Shown here: one piece after another, positions 11,111-21,948 of the stretch
Layout of the letters: the number at the start of each line of letters is the position of its first letter
Numbering within the stretch: position 1 is the first letter of the stretch
Origin: Corythucha ciliata
Taxonomy: Eukaryota; Arthropoda; Insecta; Hemiptera; Tingidae
Direction of reading: 5' to 3'
Length of the DNA stretch: 64,000 nt
NCBI GenBank assembly: GCA_038030265.1
Contig: CM075938.1
Span: 41,347,189-41,411,188, forward strand
Position numbers and translations under genes: made by a program
Notes under the pieces: model-generated
Seen by the model: only the letters and a program-made list of their open reading frames with translations
The model's database searches: none
What the model was told of the DNA's origin: nothing

Positions 11111-11195
11111 CTTCATACCGCATGATGTGGGGGGAGGGGTCTACCAGATCACCCCCCCCCCCCCAGGAATGCATGTTTTCAGTTTACGCGCCTGA

Positions 11196-11585
11196 TTCAT
11201 AATAAACGTAGGTTAGACTATAGATGGTCCCATTTCATTTTAAACTAAATCGGCCCAATATGAGGGACTCCAGGGAGGCAGTGTACACTTCTCATCAACG
11301 CACATATCTCCTATAGAAGAGGCAACGTATATTATAAAAATATTCATGTTAAACGTAGGTTAGCCCGTAGATGGTCCGATTCGAATCTGCATTAAATTGG
11401 TTCAATAGGTGTGGCTGCTGGGGGAGGGGAGGTGAACTTACCACCAATGCACACATTTCCTAAAAGAGGCAAATTCATGATAAACGTAGGATGGCCATAG
11501 ATGATCCCATTTTGAATTTAATTGGTCCAAGTGGAGGAGGTCTCGTGCCTCTTAGTGGTGGGAGTGAACGCGCATTTCTCGAAAT
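11196..11585. repeat. Three degenerate tandem copies, ~130-150 bp each
   Basis: The phrase AAACGTAGG(T/A)T... with TAGATG(G/A)TCC recurs at about 11203, 11353 and 11484, each followed by a similar tail with ACGCACAT/TGCACACAT and an AGAGGCAA motif. The spacing is about 150 then 131 bp. Confidence 0.7.
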
Positions 11586-11589
11586 GAAT

Positions 11590-12967
11590 TTTTTTTTCAT
11601 TACCAACCTGCAACCTCTGAAATTAGTATTGAAATCGCTGACCTGAAGAATTTGTTTTCATTTTAAAAGAAATCCGCGGAAATTGTTATCTTGGTGAGCC
11701 AGCCCCTCCATACTGATTTTCAACGAGCCAATTCCAAAAAATAAAATTTCGAAATATTGGCTTTTTACGTAAATTAAAACTGCAAAATTGGGTTCTGAGC
11801 AATTGATAAAGCCAATAATTCGTAAGTTTTAGGGTTTGAAATAGCGGACACTCTGGAGAGTTTGATTATAAACGGGTGAAATCCGTGAAGTTTGCCTTTT
11901 TAGTAAGACATCCCCCCGAAATTATCTTCTCTGACGCGCAAGATTAGCCAACATTTTGTTATCGAATTATCTAAACTAATTTTGGTTGATTTGTCTTCTT
12001 AATAAGAGCTCAAAAGCTGCCCCTGGCGATTGCTGTCTTGGAAAATGCCGCTCCTACACCCCCTCCCAAATAGATTTGGCCATGTTCAGTGAATACACGT
12101 TACTCGAGGAAGCATTGTGCTATAGCCCAGCCAAAGATTGAAGAACATCGAATCTCCACCTAGGTTCTCACTGAGAGCTTCCCCTTACCCCTTCCATTGT
12201 ACAGCCGTTTACCTCCTAAACTTTTGAAACTTCTTATCACTCGGGGATCGCTGTTCACTGATCTTTCTGATTAAAACTGAAAGATGTTTTAATTTGTTGA
12301 ATTTTGTCAGGAATCCTTATTTTTCGTGCTCAAATACTAAAATTTTTCACTTTTCGTTCGGTCCTTTGGCGGATGCGTCGATATTCAAACGTACCATGGA
12401 TTTTATTGTTTGTGTAATTCCTTCCGAAGCTATGCCGCTGAGTTGCCGAAGTGAGTAAGCCAACATGATAATATTTTCCTATTTATTCTACAATCCACGC
12501 ATCGTTATCCTTGGTAAGATTTCTATTTTTGGCTTTAGGACCGGGTGGCCGTCCTTTCTCAAAACGCGTCTTCAACCAGGAAAACGAGGACCCGCTTGCT
12601 CGACAAATCTGTTGAAGCCTGCTACGTTCAATTGAAACGTTCCTGGGCCGAACGAAGGAAAATAGCCAGAAATCTTCACTTTCACATAGTTATCCGTTAA
12701 TTTTTGGATGAATTTATCAATTTGGTATCAATGTCTGACTTTTTTTCCCTCTGAATACACATTTGTGTTTTTACTTGACTGGATATTTTCATTGAAACCT
12801 ACCAGACGTGGGCAAGAGATTTACTCGAGGAGGGGGAGCGTCAGCAAAAAGAAGTACCGTGCTAAGTTTGCACTGCCGCAGCCAAAAACATTCATTTGAG
12901 CCCCAAGAAAGTACGTACCAGTTGAAACATGAAAATGTCATTTTCAAGACGAGCCGCGTAGCTAATT
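11590..12967. other. Intergenic; scattered degenerate GAGCCAA/AAATTTCG repeat units
   Basis: No gene seen. The segment 11600-11760 has a few units resembling the ~30-bp array family. Confidence 0.4.
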
Positions 12968-12970
12968 TTA

Positions 12971-15151
12971 AGCCCCGTCTACATAAGACGCAAGGACGCC
13001 GCCGCAGGACGCAACGCAGAACGCAGGAAGCAACGCGAATTTCAGCCAACTCTCGCGTCCGCGGTTGCGTTCAGCCAATCGCATTTAAGTTTAGAAGGCA
13101 GGGTCGTTCCCCGGGCAGGGTCTAGGTTTGAGGTTCTTTCCACTGCTACATTGATAGTTAAAATTTTCAAAATCCCGAAATTATCAAAAACAAATGTTTA
13201 ATCATATTTTTAAACACATAGAACTCCACTCGCCCATGGGTCCCTGTTTTCTTCTTCAGTTTAGAGTTGTTAATTATTTTATCTAAAAATGCTCATTGTC
13301 GTCTATATAGAACGTTTAAGTTAGCGTTGTGGGACGCTGCACAGAACGCAGGACGCAACGCAGAGTTGAACCAATGTCAACTTCTCGCGTCAACTTCTTG
13401 CGTTCGGCCAATAGCATTTGATGTTGAGTAGCCGTCGTCAAGTTTGAACCAATAGAATTCAACTGTGGTGAAATAGGCCCCGCCTACTAGAAGATATTTC
13501 CGGCTCACTTCAAGATATTTTTGGGCATCTCCAATATTTTTTTTCTTCCATGAGTTTGGAGGTTCTTTCTACCCGGCAACTGCTATCAAAATCAAATAAC
13601 TCAGCTCGCCATTTCCTTCTAGATTTTGTTTTAAAAAGTGTATTTATCAAAAAGCGTATTATTTCAAAATGAAAAAGTGGTCTACTGATGAAGTGAGGGA
13701 TCTTATTGTCCTGGTAAAAACAAATCCTGGGCTGTACTCAAAGAGGGCATCGCAACACAAAATCACGAAGGACAAAGAAAGTCGGTATTATCACCACAAA
13801 GTGACAGACCGCAGAAGAGGCCAAGAAAATATTTGGAAGACGAAGGGACGACACGTTGGGGCTCTGCCTTCGAATCATTCAATTATGCATTGGGGAGAGT
13901 GCCTGAAGGTAGAAAAATTAGTCATTGGTGCTTGAAGAACTAGCAGTGATGATGTCACCATAAACATAAATTAAAACCCTTTTTTTCTATTATGTCATAC
14001 TAGTCTTGTAAGAAACATTAGTTTTTTTTAATTAATTAGTGATTCTCAAATAAATGTACCTACAAGTTTGAAGAACGTATTTAATTCACTCAAAATACAG
14101 GGTGTATGTCGGCATTTGGATGATTTTGTACTGTTCAGTACACGGCTAATAGTAGGGGATAGTGGTTGGGAAGGTCCTATTGTCTACAAGATCGTAGCAC
14201 CCCCACAACTTGGTGTGTACTATAGTACTATACGAATACCAATTACGAAAACATGCAGTTCCTGGTAGTAAGTACCTTATATTTATGGATCTATTTGTTT
14301 TTACGTTAAATACTGGGGTATCTAGGTAATGTTACCCGAATATCAGAAAATTTTAAAGATTCCCTGTCTTGACTGGCAAAATATTTGGTAGTAAATCAAG
14401 CAATATTGCCTTGCAAACTTCCGGGATGTAATTTTATAAGCAGTTGCAGTTGAGCACCCGACTCGAAACATCCATGTCCACGGACTGCATCCGAATCGTC
14501 CGAATAACTATAAACGAATCGTTATAAGTACAAGTAAATGAATATGCAATATACGCTACCAGGGTGAACTTACGAAAGCGTTCACACCAATAGAATAAAG
14601 CAACTGGTGAAGGAGTTCGGTTGCTTTTCTTCTCGAGATGTGGAGTCACCCTTTCAAGAAGATCCTCGAATTTCGAAGGTCACATCCCCGTAACTCAAAA
14701 AACTCCTCGTGATCCGCGATTATCAATGTTTCAAATAATGTTTCATAGAAGCCGAACATTATTGTTTCGTTAATGCACGAAGCCACCACTGACGAACCCT
14801 TCTTCTATATTATTTTTCCCTCAGCCGAATTTTGAAGATCATCGCCGAAACACAGATGGTGAATAACGTGGCAACGTCCTAACTTTTTAGCTATCTTATC
14901 CATAAAATGATTAAATTGACTTGAAAGTGTGAAAATACATTGCTGACTGGAATTAGAGGAGTACGATAACCTAACAATATCAAGATAAAGTGATTAGAAC
15001 TTCTCTTTCACTTTTTATTTTATAACGTGACATATGATTGGCTCAACGCAACGAGCCTTGCGTTTTATGTAGACAGTGAAAAGTGGACTTGCTTCCTGCG
15101 TTCTGCGCTGCGTCCTGCGACGGCGTCCTTGCGTCTTATGTAGACGGGGCT
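12971..15151. mobile_element. PIF/Harbinger-type DNA transposon, 2,181 bp, non-autonomous
   Basis: The ends AGCCCCGTCTACATAAGACG and its reverse complement extend into inverted repeats of about 110 bp (12971-13085 and 15037-15151). TTA lies on both sides (12968-12970, 15152-15154), a 3-bp target duplication typical of PIF/Harbinger elements. A further copy of the subterminal motif ACGCAGGACGCAACGCAGA lies inside, near 13345. The only plausible ORF is a MADF-like protein at 13669-13935. No DDE transposase is present, so it would need one in trans. Confidence 0.85.
13669..13935 (+). CDS. MADF-like small protein in Harbinger-type element (88 aa)
   Basis: It starts MKKWSTDEVRDLIVLVKTNP followed by GLYS, which fits the first helix of a MADF domain (W-x-x-E-x(2)-x-L-I-x-LV-x-x-NP-x-LY). 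MADF/Myb-like proteins are the usual second protein of PIF/Harbinger elements and bind DNA to help the transposase. After about residue 35 the sequence becomes basic (KDKESRYYHHKVTDRRR) and no longer fits the domain, so a deletion or frameshift is likely. It lies on its own inside the TIR element. Confidence 0.5.
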   Translation: MKKWSTDEVRDLIVLVKTNPGLYSKRASQHKITKDKESRYYHHKVTDRRRGQENIWKTKGRHVGALPSNHSIMHWGECLKVEKLVIGA

Positions 15152-15489
15152 TTAGCGAAGGTGTAAAACGAAGGGCGAAACGTCGGTAAATAAATGTTGA
15201 ATGAACTTGAGGCGGCTTTGTGACCTTTTACACCTTCGATGAAAATGTCAATTGAGTCGAAAAAGTTAATTCATTTGACCAAAAAATTATGGTTTCACCT
15301 GCTGAATGCAAAAGCGTTTACCACTTTTTATACTGTTCCGTCAATAACTGATGCTTATATACATATGTCCATCCATCCTTTATTTTATTTTTTGCCCAGG
15401 GATTTGTGAGATAGAATTGTCAGTTCTTGGCCTGCAGAACCTCAGGCATTGTCAGTTCCTTGTTGATTACCAGATCCAGGGCTGTGGCG

Positions 15490-15600
15490 CAGGGGCGTAT
15501 CCATCCCTTGATCTAGGGGTGGGCAGCTTCACTGGCGTAAATGTCAGATGCATCATATTGCCTTATTGTACTATGTATATTCGGGGATCCGAAGCTAGAA
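15490..15600 (+). mobile_element. hAT-like element end, CAGGGGCGTATCC
   Basis: CAGGGGCGTATCCATCCC, then TTGATCTAGGGGTGGGCAG, matches the right terminus of the element at 32156-34103 read in reverse (CAGGGGCGTTGCCAGCCC, GATCAAGGGGTGGGCAG) and the copy at 56312. No partner end was found. Confidence 0.6.
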
Positions 15601-15755
15601 ATCCGTCATCGGAAACTGCATTTGCACAGAAACTGTCACTATCAGTCAAAAACTAGATCTCAGCTAAGAAACCTGTCTATTCCGAATTTTCAGTCCACAA
15701 ACTGATAACTCCCCTCCCCCCCTCAGAAAGTGTTACTTTTGGAAATATACTTTTA

Positions 15756-15897
15756 AGCCCTGTTCACACGATGCAATGTTTGAAGCTATATTGCGTGCTT
15801 GATTTTCAAAAACATCCGGTCACTACCAAGGAACTTATGTTTTTAAAAAACCAGCATGCAATGTACGCTTCAAACATTGCATCGTGTGAACAGGGCT
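15756..15897. mobile_element. MITE, AGCCCTGTTCACACGATGC family (142 bp)
   Basis: The ends are 31-bp perfect inverted repeats, and the interior continues as an imperfect palindrome. Flanks TTA (15753-15755) and TTC (15898-15900) suggest a TTA duplication with one change, as in Harbinger-type MITEs. Confidence 0.8.
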
Positions 15898-16019
15898 TTC
15901 GTTTTGGTCCGTGGCATGGACGATGCCAGTTCCCCCCGGAGCTGGCATTTCCATAAGTCTCTGGTGCAGGTGGCAAACAAGTCTGACCAACCCTCATCCT
16001 AACGATTAGGTACACCAAA

Positions 16020-16800
16020 ACCGGATTTCTAGCGAGCCAAAACCTAGCAAATTATCTTTTCTTTTTTTAAGCAAAGACTCGCGAAATTGCGGTTTTTACG
16101 AAGCCAAAAATTTGGGGGAAAAGAAGGTTTTTAGTGAGGCAAATTGTGAATCAAATCATTTTAGTGAGGCAAATCCGCGCAATTGCAGTTCGAGCAAGCC
16201 AATACCCACGAAATAGCGGGTTTTAGGTGAGAAAATGGTTTTCTGTAACAAGCAAAACCGGAAAAACTGGCGTTTTGGTGAACAAAATCCGCGAAATTTG
16301 TTTTTGAATGAGGCAAACACCACAAAAATGGGTTTACAGCCTCGAAAATCCTCGAATTTTATTTGTTGGAATCCACTAAAGTGGTCTTTTAGTGAGTCGG
16401 ACGCGCGGAAATGTGCTTCTTATTGTGAATAATCCGCGAAATTGGTTTTCAAATTAGGCAACTCCACGAGATTGTTTTTTTCAGCAATAAAAATCCCCGA
16501 AATAGGTTTTTTAGTTAGCTAAACCCGGTAAATTGACTTTTTCGAGTCAAACATGCGAAAATGGGTCTTTATGAAGAAAAGTCCGCAAAATTGGTTTTTA
16601 GTGAGTGAAATTTGAGGAATTTATTTCGAAGTGATCCAGATTCGGGAAAACGTTTTTTTCAGGCAAAACAAGTAAGTGAAAGGTCTCTGGATTTGGGCCC
16701 ACCCCGCGCGAAATTTCTTTGATCGCGTCAAAAACCGGCGAACTTGGTTTTCATCTCAAAACTGCCTCGATATTGGTGTTTTAGGGAGTGAAATCTGAGA
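16020..16800. repeat. Degenerate ~30-bp repeat array, GAGGCAAATCCGCGAAATTG unit
   Basis: About 25 diverged units with the pattern GTGAGGCAAA, CCGCGAAATTGG, TTTTTA run head to tail. Frames open through parts of it are by-products of the repeat. The opposite orientation of the same unit is found at 32.3-32.7, 41.5, 44.8-45.0 and 59.2-59.6 kb. Confidence 0.75.
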
Positions 16801-18350
16801 AAGTGGTTTATTGCTCTGAGCCAGGCCAGCAGGACATCTTGACAAAACAAAATTAAGACCTTCCCCCCCTGCCAGATTTTAACTTTTCGATGGCAGCTGT
16901 CGCACTAAGTCTGCGCTTTCAAGTCTATAAGGAAGGGCAACTGGCCCCTGGGTTCTTGTGGATCCTTTTTCTTTCATTTAGAGCCCAGATGACTGAAAAG
17001 AAATGAGCTCGAAATGGACCCACTACTAACCCTCCGTGAAGCCCACAGATCCAGGCTGCTTCAATGGCTACCTAGGCATCAGGGGGGGGGGCAAACGCGT
17101 GGAGGCACGTTTGGAAGAAGATATCTTCATAAATAAACGGAGCAATAATCTTTAGGGAGCTAAGCTCCCGTTTTGAGTGAGTGCTTTCCGACCTCAGAAG
17201 TCATAAACCGGGAATATACTGGCCTATTTCAGGGGAAAGTGCAATCTACGTCCCATTATAGTACCGGAGGAAGCACAATTAGTAAAGGGACCAGGCTCCC
17301 CGATTCTCCACAGGTAAAAAAGGCGTTCCCGAACCAGCAGATAACAATTTTTCATACAGTTACGTTTCCCAACAAGGTAATCAAACGACCATTAGTTTTC
17401 ATGTTATTGAATATGATGTATTTATATGACACAGAACAACGTCGGAAAGGCTACCGGAATTCGGGGTATAGTTTTTCTCGATGCAATGATAACTCACGGT
17501 GTGCCGGCAAGTTGGGTAGGAGCACGTGCTGAGCCATTTTGAGATATTCTCAGCATTCATGGACGGAGAGTCCCCTGAAAAACTTGAGGACTTGAAAGTC
17601 CTTAACGAAGCCTTCCTCACCACCTCAATGAGCAGCAATAAGTCGATTTCGAAATTATAACAACCACCTACTTACCTATTTTATGAGTATAGCCCTCAAT
17701 GCGTCTTATCCTACTGGTAACATAATATAACGATATGGGGCTCTAGCACATACGTTTAAGGCCATGTTCGTATTGGGCTCTCGATGCTGTTTTATCTCCT
17801 TCAGGTAGGATACCCTACGTGCTGCAATTTTAGGCCGCTCAATAAGTATCTTACGACTAAACAGGCACTTCTTCACCTAAACCTGAGGCGATGTAAGCGA
17901 GGCCGAAGGTATTCTTTACCGCAGTTCACAACACCTTGTGGAAAAGTTTAATAGAAGGGCATTGCTTTTCATTAATGTAAAACTCGCGAACTTTAAAACG
18001 AATGGCACTGTCAGTGAAAGAGTCGATTTTGACGCGTTTTTGATGAGGACTATTCTTCCTCTTAGGCGAGGTGAAAAGTGGCCGGCTCGCACTCGAGCCC
18101 TCCGAGGTCGTTCGTTCGGCTTCCTTCGCGATGCGTAAAACTGAAGACTGGAAAACACCGGTCGCCTCGGCCGGCGGGCCTGGGCTGTTTCACTACCTTC
18201 TGCCGGGTAAAATATTCGAAAACAGAAAAAAGGATTCGCCTCGCTTGGCTTCCCAAAGTCCTTCTTCACGGTCTTTCACTTATTTCTGAAATAAAAGGCA
18301 TTATATTGGCCGTCAATGTAATTAAATTATTAATCATCTCATGAATGCTA
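16801..18350. other. Intergenic; GC-rich patch 18055-18190
   Basis: No gene recognised. A run of 10 G lies at 17082-17091. The GC-rich patch near 18055-18190 opens short frames on both strands, none with a recognisable domain. Confidence 0.45.
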
Positions 18351-18578
18351 TACGCGCGCCAAAAGAATGCCCCTGACGAAAAATTCCCTCCAACCACCCC
18401 CTCGTCTGATAATACTGCCTTTTCTAAAAAAGATGAGCGCCCACGGAGCAAGGTGGCAGACCATCAACCTGCAGAGGGGTAAGAGGAACCCTGTCAGTCA
18501 TCGAAGAGCCGAATGTTTTTGAGACTGAAATACAAGTGTCACAATTCTTTTCTCAGGGGCATTCTTTCGGCGCGCGGA
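18351..18578. mobile_element. MITE, (T)CCGCGCGCCGAAAGAATG family, copy 1
   Basis: The ends GCGCGCCAAAAGAATGCCCC and GGCGCGCGGA form inverted repeats. The whole 228 bp is a diverged duplicate of 41645-41862, including AGATGAGCGCCCAC and ATCGAAGAGCCGAATG. The target duplication is unclear. Confidence 0.8.
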
Positions 18579-18882
18579 TAGTACTTACTTTAATATAATT
18601 ATACTTACTCAACATTATAGGAATGATAACGTTGAGTCAAAAAGTGACATTCATAACACCTATAGAAACTTGAAAAATATCGAGTGCAAAAAAACTGGTG
18701 GGGGGTGAAGTACATCCTAATCGGCGCCAGTAGAGCTACCGTCGATTTCTTTAGTCTTTGGCTGGTCTATACACCATTAGCAGACGTTTCGAAATTGTGT
18801 TTGTTTCCGAAGGGTCAGGTGAAATCCCTTGATCACCTTGGGCCCGAAATAATGTTTATGAAATTCGCACGTACCTATCTCT

Positions 18883-18883
<1 letters not shown>

Positions 18884-18918
<35 letters not shown>

Positions 18919-18927
18919 GGGGGGGGG
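18884..18927. repeat. T34 followed by G10
   Basis: A homopolymer run of 34 T directly followed by 10 G. The frame translated across it is an artefact. Confidence 0.9.
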
Positions 18928-19214
18928 AGCAGGGAGGTGGAAATGCATTTACGCACAGAGTGCCGGACTCCTGCCAAATGGCAGACTACCGGCTAAACCC
19001 CCCCCCCCCTTTTAGGGCATTGACTACTGAGGTCATTAGCCCTCCTATTGTTTTTTTTTTCTCAAAAGTATTCAATTTCAATAAAGATTGAAACTGAATA
19101 CTAGTATGATTGGGTATTATGTATTAATTGTTTGAAAGTAGTAGGAGATACGGAGATACAATTTTTATTTCATGTTACATTTGGTGATAAAGGTTAATTT
19201 TTTGAAGGAAGTTT

Positions 19215-19860
19215 AGAATGTTGGGCAAGAGTTTATCGGAGGCCAGGAGTGAAGTCAGATCTAAATCTGATGGGATTTCGCTTGTTCGCCTTTCAACTAC
19301 GTATTGTGGACAGTTGATGAGTATGTGCTCTACGGTAAGCTCTATGTTGCAGGTCTGGCAAATTTGTCGCCCTTGTCTGGTGAAGTGGTGGCTTTTTGTT
19401 AACCTGGTGTGGCCCGTGCGGAGGCGGAGAATAACTATAGCATCCCTTCGTGTATCTGTGCAGGGTGGTGTTTATTTTTTAGGGGCAGGTATTATGGTTC
19501 GGAGCTGAGTGGGGCTCCTTCCCCACTGGCGACTCCATTCCTCCCAGTTTGCTTGCCTAATACGGGCTTTTTCATCTTCAATTCTCGCGGGGAGCTGGCT
19601 GTTGTAGGGCAGCGACTCAGCTGCTATCTTGGCCAGTGTATCTACTTGGGTATTCCCCGATATACCAACATGGCTGGGTATCCAGAGGAAAGCAGTTTCT
19701 TTGTTTGTGTTAAGGAGTTGGCATAGTCTCTGGTGTATGGCAACGATGGCAGGTATCTGTTGAGAGTTATTCTGGTGGCTGCCTGGTCTGTGAGAACTTA
19801 TCCCAAGCGATATTCGTGTTACACCGTGTTATTACAGAAAGTTAATCCGCCATGCGGCAT
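19215..19860 (-). pseudogene. LINE ORF2 C-terminus: RNase H and zinc-knuckle tail
   Basis: Read on the minus strand, the frame gives FLWIPSHVGISGNTQVDTLA then KIAAESL, the diagnostic end of the LINE RNase H domain (W-P-H-GI-GN--AD-LAK). It is followed by RRDAIVILRLRTGHTRLT, CQTCNIELTVEHILINC and QYVVERR, the usual C-x2-C...H...C tail of jockey/I-type elements. The upstream IPAIVAIHQRLCQLLN fits the helix before the WxPSH motif. The frame shifts between the RNase H part and the tail, and the RT is absent. A 5'-truncated dead copy. Confidence 0.85.
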
Positions 19861-20044
19861 TGGCGGTGCTCTGGCACACTACAAATTCCAAATGGAGGAC
19901 GACATTTTAGATTCAGGTTAAAGTGGAACCTGTAAAAAGTCCATCTTAGCATCTAGCTTGGAAAACACCTTCGCATCATTTTTACACCAGCCAGGTGGAA
20001 GCAATGACAACCGTTCGCGTGTGACACTTTGGTTTTTAGCTCAG

Positions 20045-20430
20045 TGTAATTCACACAAAGGCGAAGAAACCCTTTGTAAAGCAATAACAACGGGGGCTCT
20101 TCATTCGTTGTAGCTCTGCTTGGACCTTTTCAAGCAACTTGAGTGAAATTCTATACGAGCAGCGGCCACCGCGAATAGTCCACAATTTTTGTTTTGTTTT
20201 AAATTTTACTTCGTAAAATTCACCTTTTATTTCCCCCAAATCGGTTGACAACAAGCTTTCTAAACTCTTTGCCGATGTCCAAAAGGACAATTTCTTCTAT
20301 CGGTAATTCGGCAAGATCAAGTGATTTTATAGTTGAGCGACCAAGCAGATAACGTCCCAACTCTTTGATTACGAAAATACGTTAAGTAGCGGTTCTTTTG
20401 TTCACCGACTGAACTGATGCGCTCAGCGAT
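20045..20430 (-). pseudogene. Ty3/Gypsy protease-RT junction relic
   Basis: On the minus strand RIFVIKELGRYLLGRSTIKS then LDLAEL fits the end of a Gypsy protease (FxVV...LLGR). After a frameshift, GEFYEVKFKTKQKLWTIRGG and LLEKVQAELQRM fit the start of the RT (y-i-lk...rr-P--l...v--EL-rM). Conserved YIDD and later motifs are missing. Only this small piece remains, so the assignment is moderate. Confidence 0.5.
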
Positions 20431-21377
20431 AACAATCTGTTCCTCCTGACAGATCACCCTTTTTTACGTACGTTTACAGACTTTAGGCATGAATATTGGT
20501 GCCTGGCACCATGTACAAAGAGCTACAATGTATGCAAAAGAATGGAACGCGAATGAAAGCCAATTTATTTATTAACGTGATTGTGATTGTGCAACAGGAT
20601 TGATTCAAACTATAAAGGGGAGATATACAATTTATGCTCTTAGAACTGTTTACGCTCACACTGGTCTAAAGTATAAGATTTTAACAGATTTTCGTGACAG
20701 GTGAGTTTTTTTCTCGCGCGAGGCTGCGTTTGAGAATCATTTTTTTCACGTCGGCCGCGGCAGTTCCGTCGAACTGACAGAGAAAAAGAGTGAAACGTTT
20801 GAGAGGAGAACAATATGAGTTTATATTCTTTTGGTGTACGGATCGCGATTGCTTTGCTAAAAGAAGCCTTTTAACTTCACTTTCTATTGTTCTTTCATTT
20901 CTATCCTCATTTTTCATTTTACGCTCTCTTGCCCCTTCGTTTTTCGTGTAACGTGTTCTTTTTTTATGTGGGCCCGCAACGCATTGAGGTCTTGAGGGGC
21001 GGGTTGCTTCATTGTCTCTCTTCTTATTCACGCCTTTGCGAATGAGGTTGAGCAATTTTGCTGTGCGGGAACTAGCAGAAACTACATGAAAGGGCGAGGG
21101 GGGTACCCACAATGCCTACGCAACAGTGAGTTCACCTTCCCTCTTATTTAAGGCCCAACCAGAAATGCGGTACTTGCCAAGTTCGTTTCCTCGTCTCGGA
21201 ATAGAGGTGTACATGGGCGAGTATAGAAATGTTAAGTCGTCAGTCGTTCAACCATGGACAACGTAGTCGCTGTCACTACAGCAATTTTTGTTTTGAATTG
21301 GGAGTACCCTTCTCTACTGAAACCAGACCATTCTGTTGCACACTGCCCTACACTTTTTTCTGGCATCCCTTAAAGGT
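20431..21377. other. Intergenic; unassigned minus-strand ORF 20681-21112
   Basis: A 143-codon minus-strand frame is very basic and Ser/Lys/Arg rich with no domain I recognise. Nothing around it supports expression. Otherwise no feature seen. Confidence 0.35.
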
Positions 21378-21475
21378 GAGCTGCACGGGTGATTCTTCAA
21401 CCCCCCTCCAGTCACTCTCGTCAACTACCCCGCAAACACATTCTAGCCTCATTTCTGCACCAATCCTGGTTTTTG
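21378..21475 (+). repeat. Diverged half-copy of the 53.1-53.5 kb foldback arm
   Basis: CCCCCCTCCAGTCA and TTTCTGCACCAATCCTGG occur in the same order and spacing as CCCCCCTCCAATCA and TTTCTGCACCAATCGTGG in the left arm at 53129-53272. Only one arm is present. Confidence 0.55.
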
Positions 21476-21758
21476 TAAAGACTCTTTATTATCTCCGGGA
21501 AATCCCGCATACGCGTCAGTATCACTTTTTCAGTCCCCCAAGTTACTCTAAACCCCCCTTGAACTTTAACTTGAAATTGCACGCTCTTTCTTCTTATTTG
21601 AAAAAATGTACAACATAGACGTACAATTTAGATCGAGAGGCAGCGAATATCGAATGCTGCGGTGTTTACTGAGCATGACTGATTTGGAGTAACGGTGTTT
21701 CATGAATTTCTCAAATTTGAACACTCGTCATACAATTAGATCTGAGACAGACGCCTTA

Positions 21759-21945
21759 TGCCCGGCGCACACTAGGAGAAAAAAGACGCCGACGCGCGCG
21801 TCAGCGTCCGATTCGTGCAGTAAAAACACATAGAACTCTATGGGGTCTTTCACATTGGACGCGTACGCGAGAGCCGTCTCTTCCCCGACAAAAAAGACGC
21901 CGTCTCGCGCGTCGGCGTCTTTTTTCTCCTAGTGTGCGCCGGACC
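21759..21945. mobile_element. MITE, GGCGCACACTAGGAGAAAA family (187 bp)
   Basis: Inverted repeats CCGGCGCACACTAGG plus AGAAAAAAGACGCCGACGCG at both ends, with TTA on each side (21756-21758, 21946-21948). The interior is unusually GC-rich (ACGCGCGCGTC) for this genome. A Harbinger-type MITE by its TSD. Confidence 0.85.
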
Positions 21946-21948
21946 TTA

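Noticed and set aside
12808..13125. 105-aa plus-strand ORF rich in Arg
   Set aside because: It runs across the left TIR of the 12.97-kb Harbinger-type element; the Arg-rich part is the translated TIR.
16844..16990. Possible right end of the hAT-like element starting at 15490
   Set aside because: GGCCCCTGGG is present but the ACGCCCCTG terminus and a matching 8-bp duplication are not.
17916..18344. Overlapping ORFs on both strands in a GC-rich patch
   Set aside because: Several frames stay open only because GC-rich sequence has few stops; none has a recognisable domain.
18684..19091. 135-aa ORF with poly-Phe and poly-Gly
   Set aside because: Produced by the T34/G10 homopolymer and a C12 run, with no domain.
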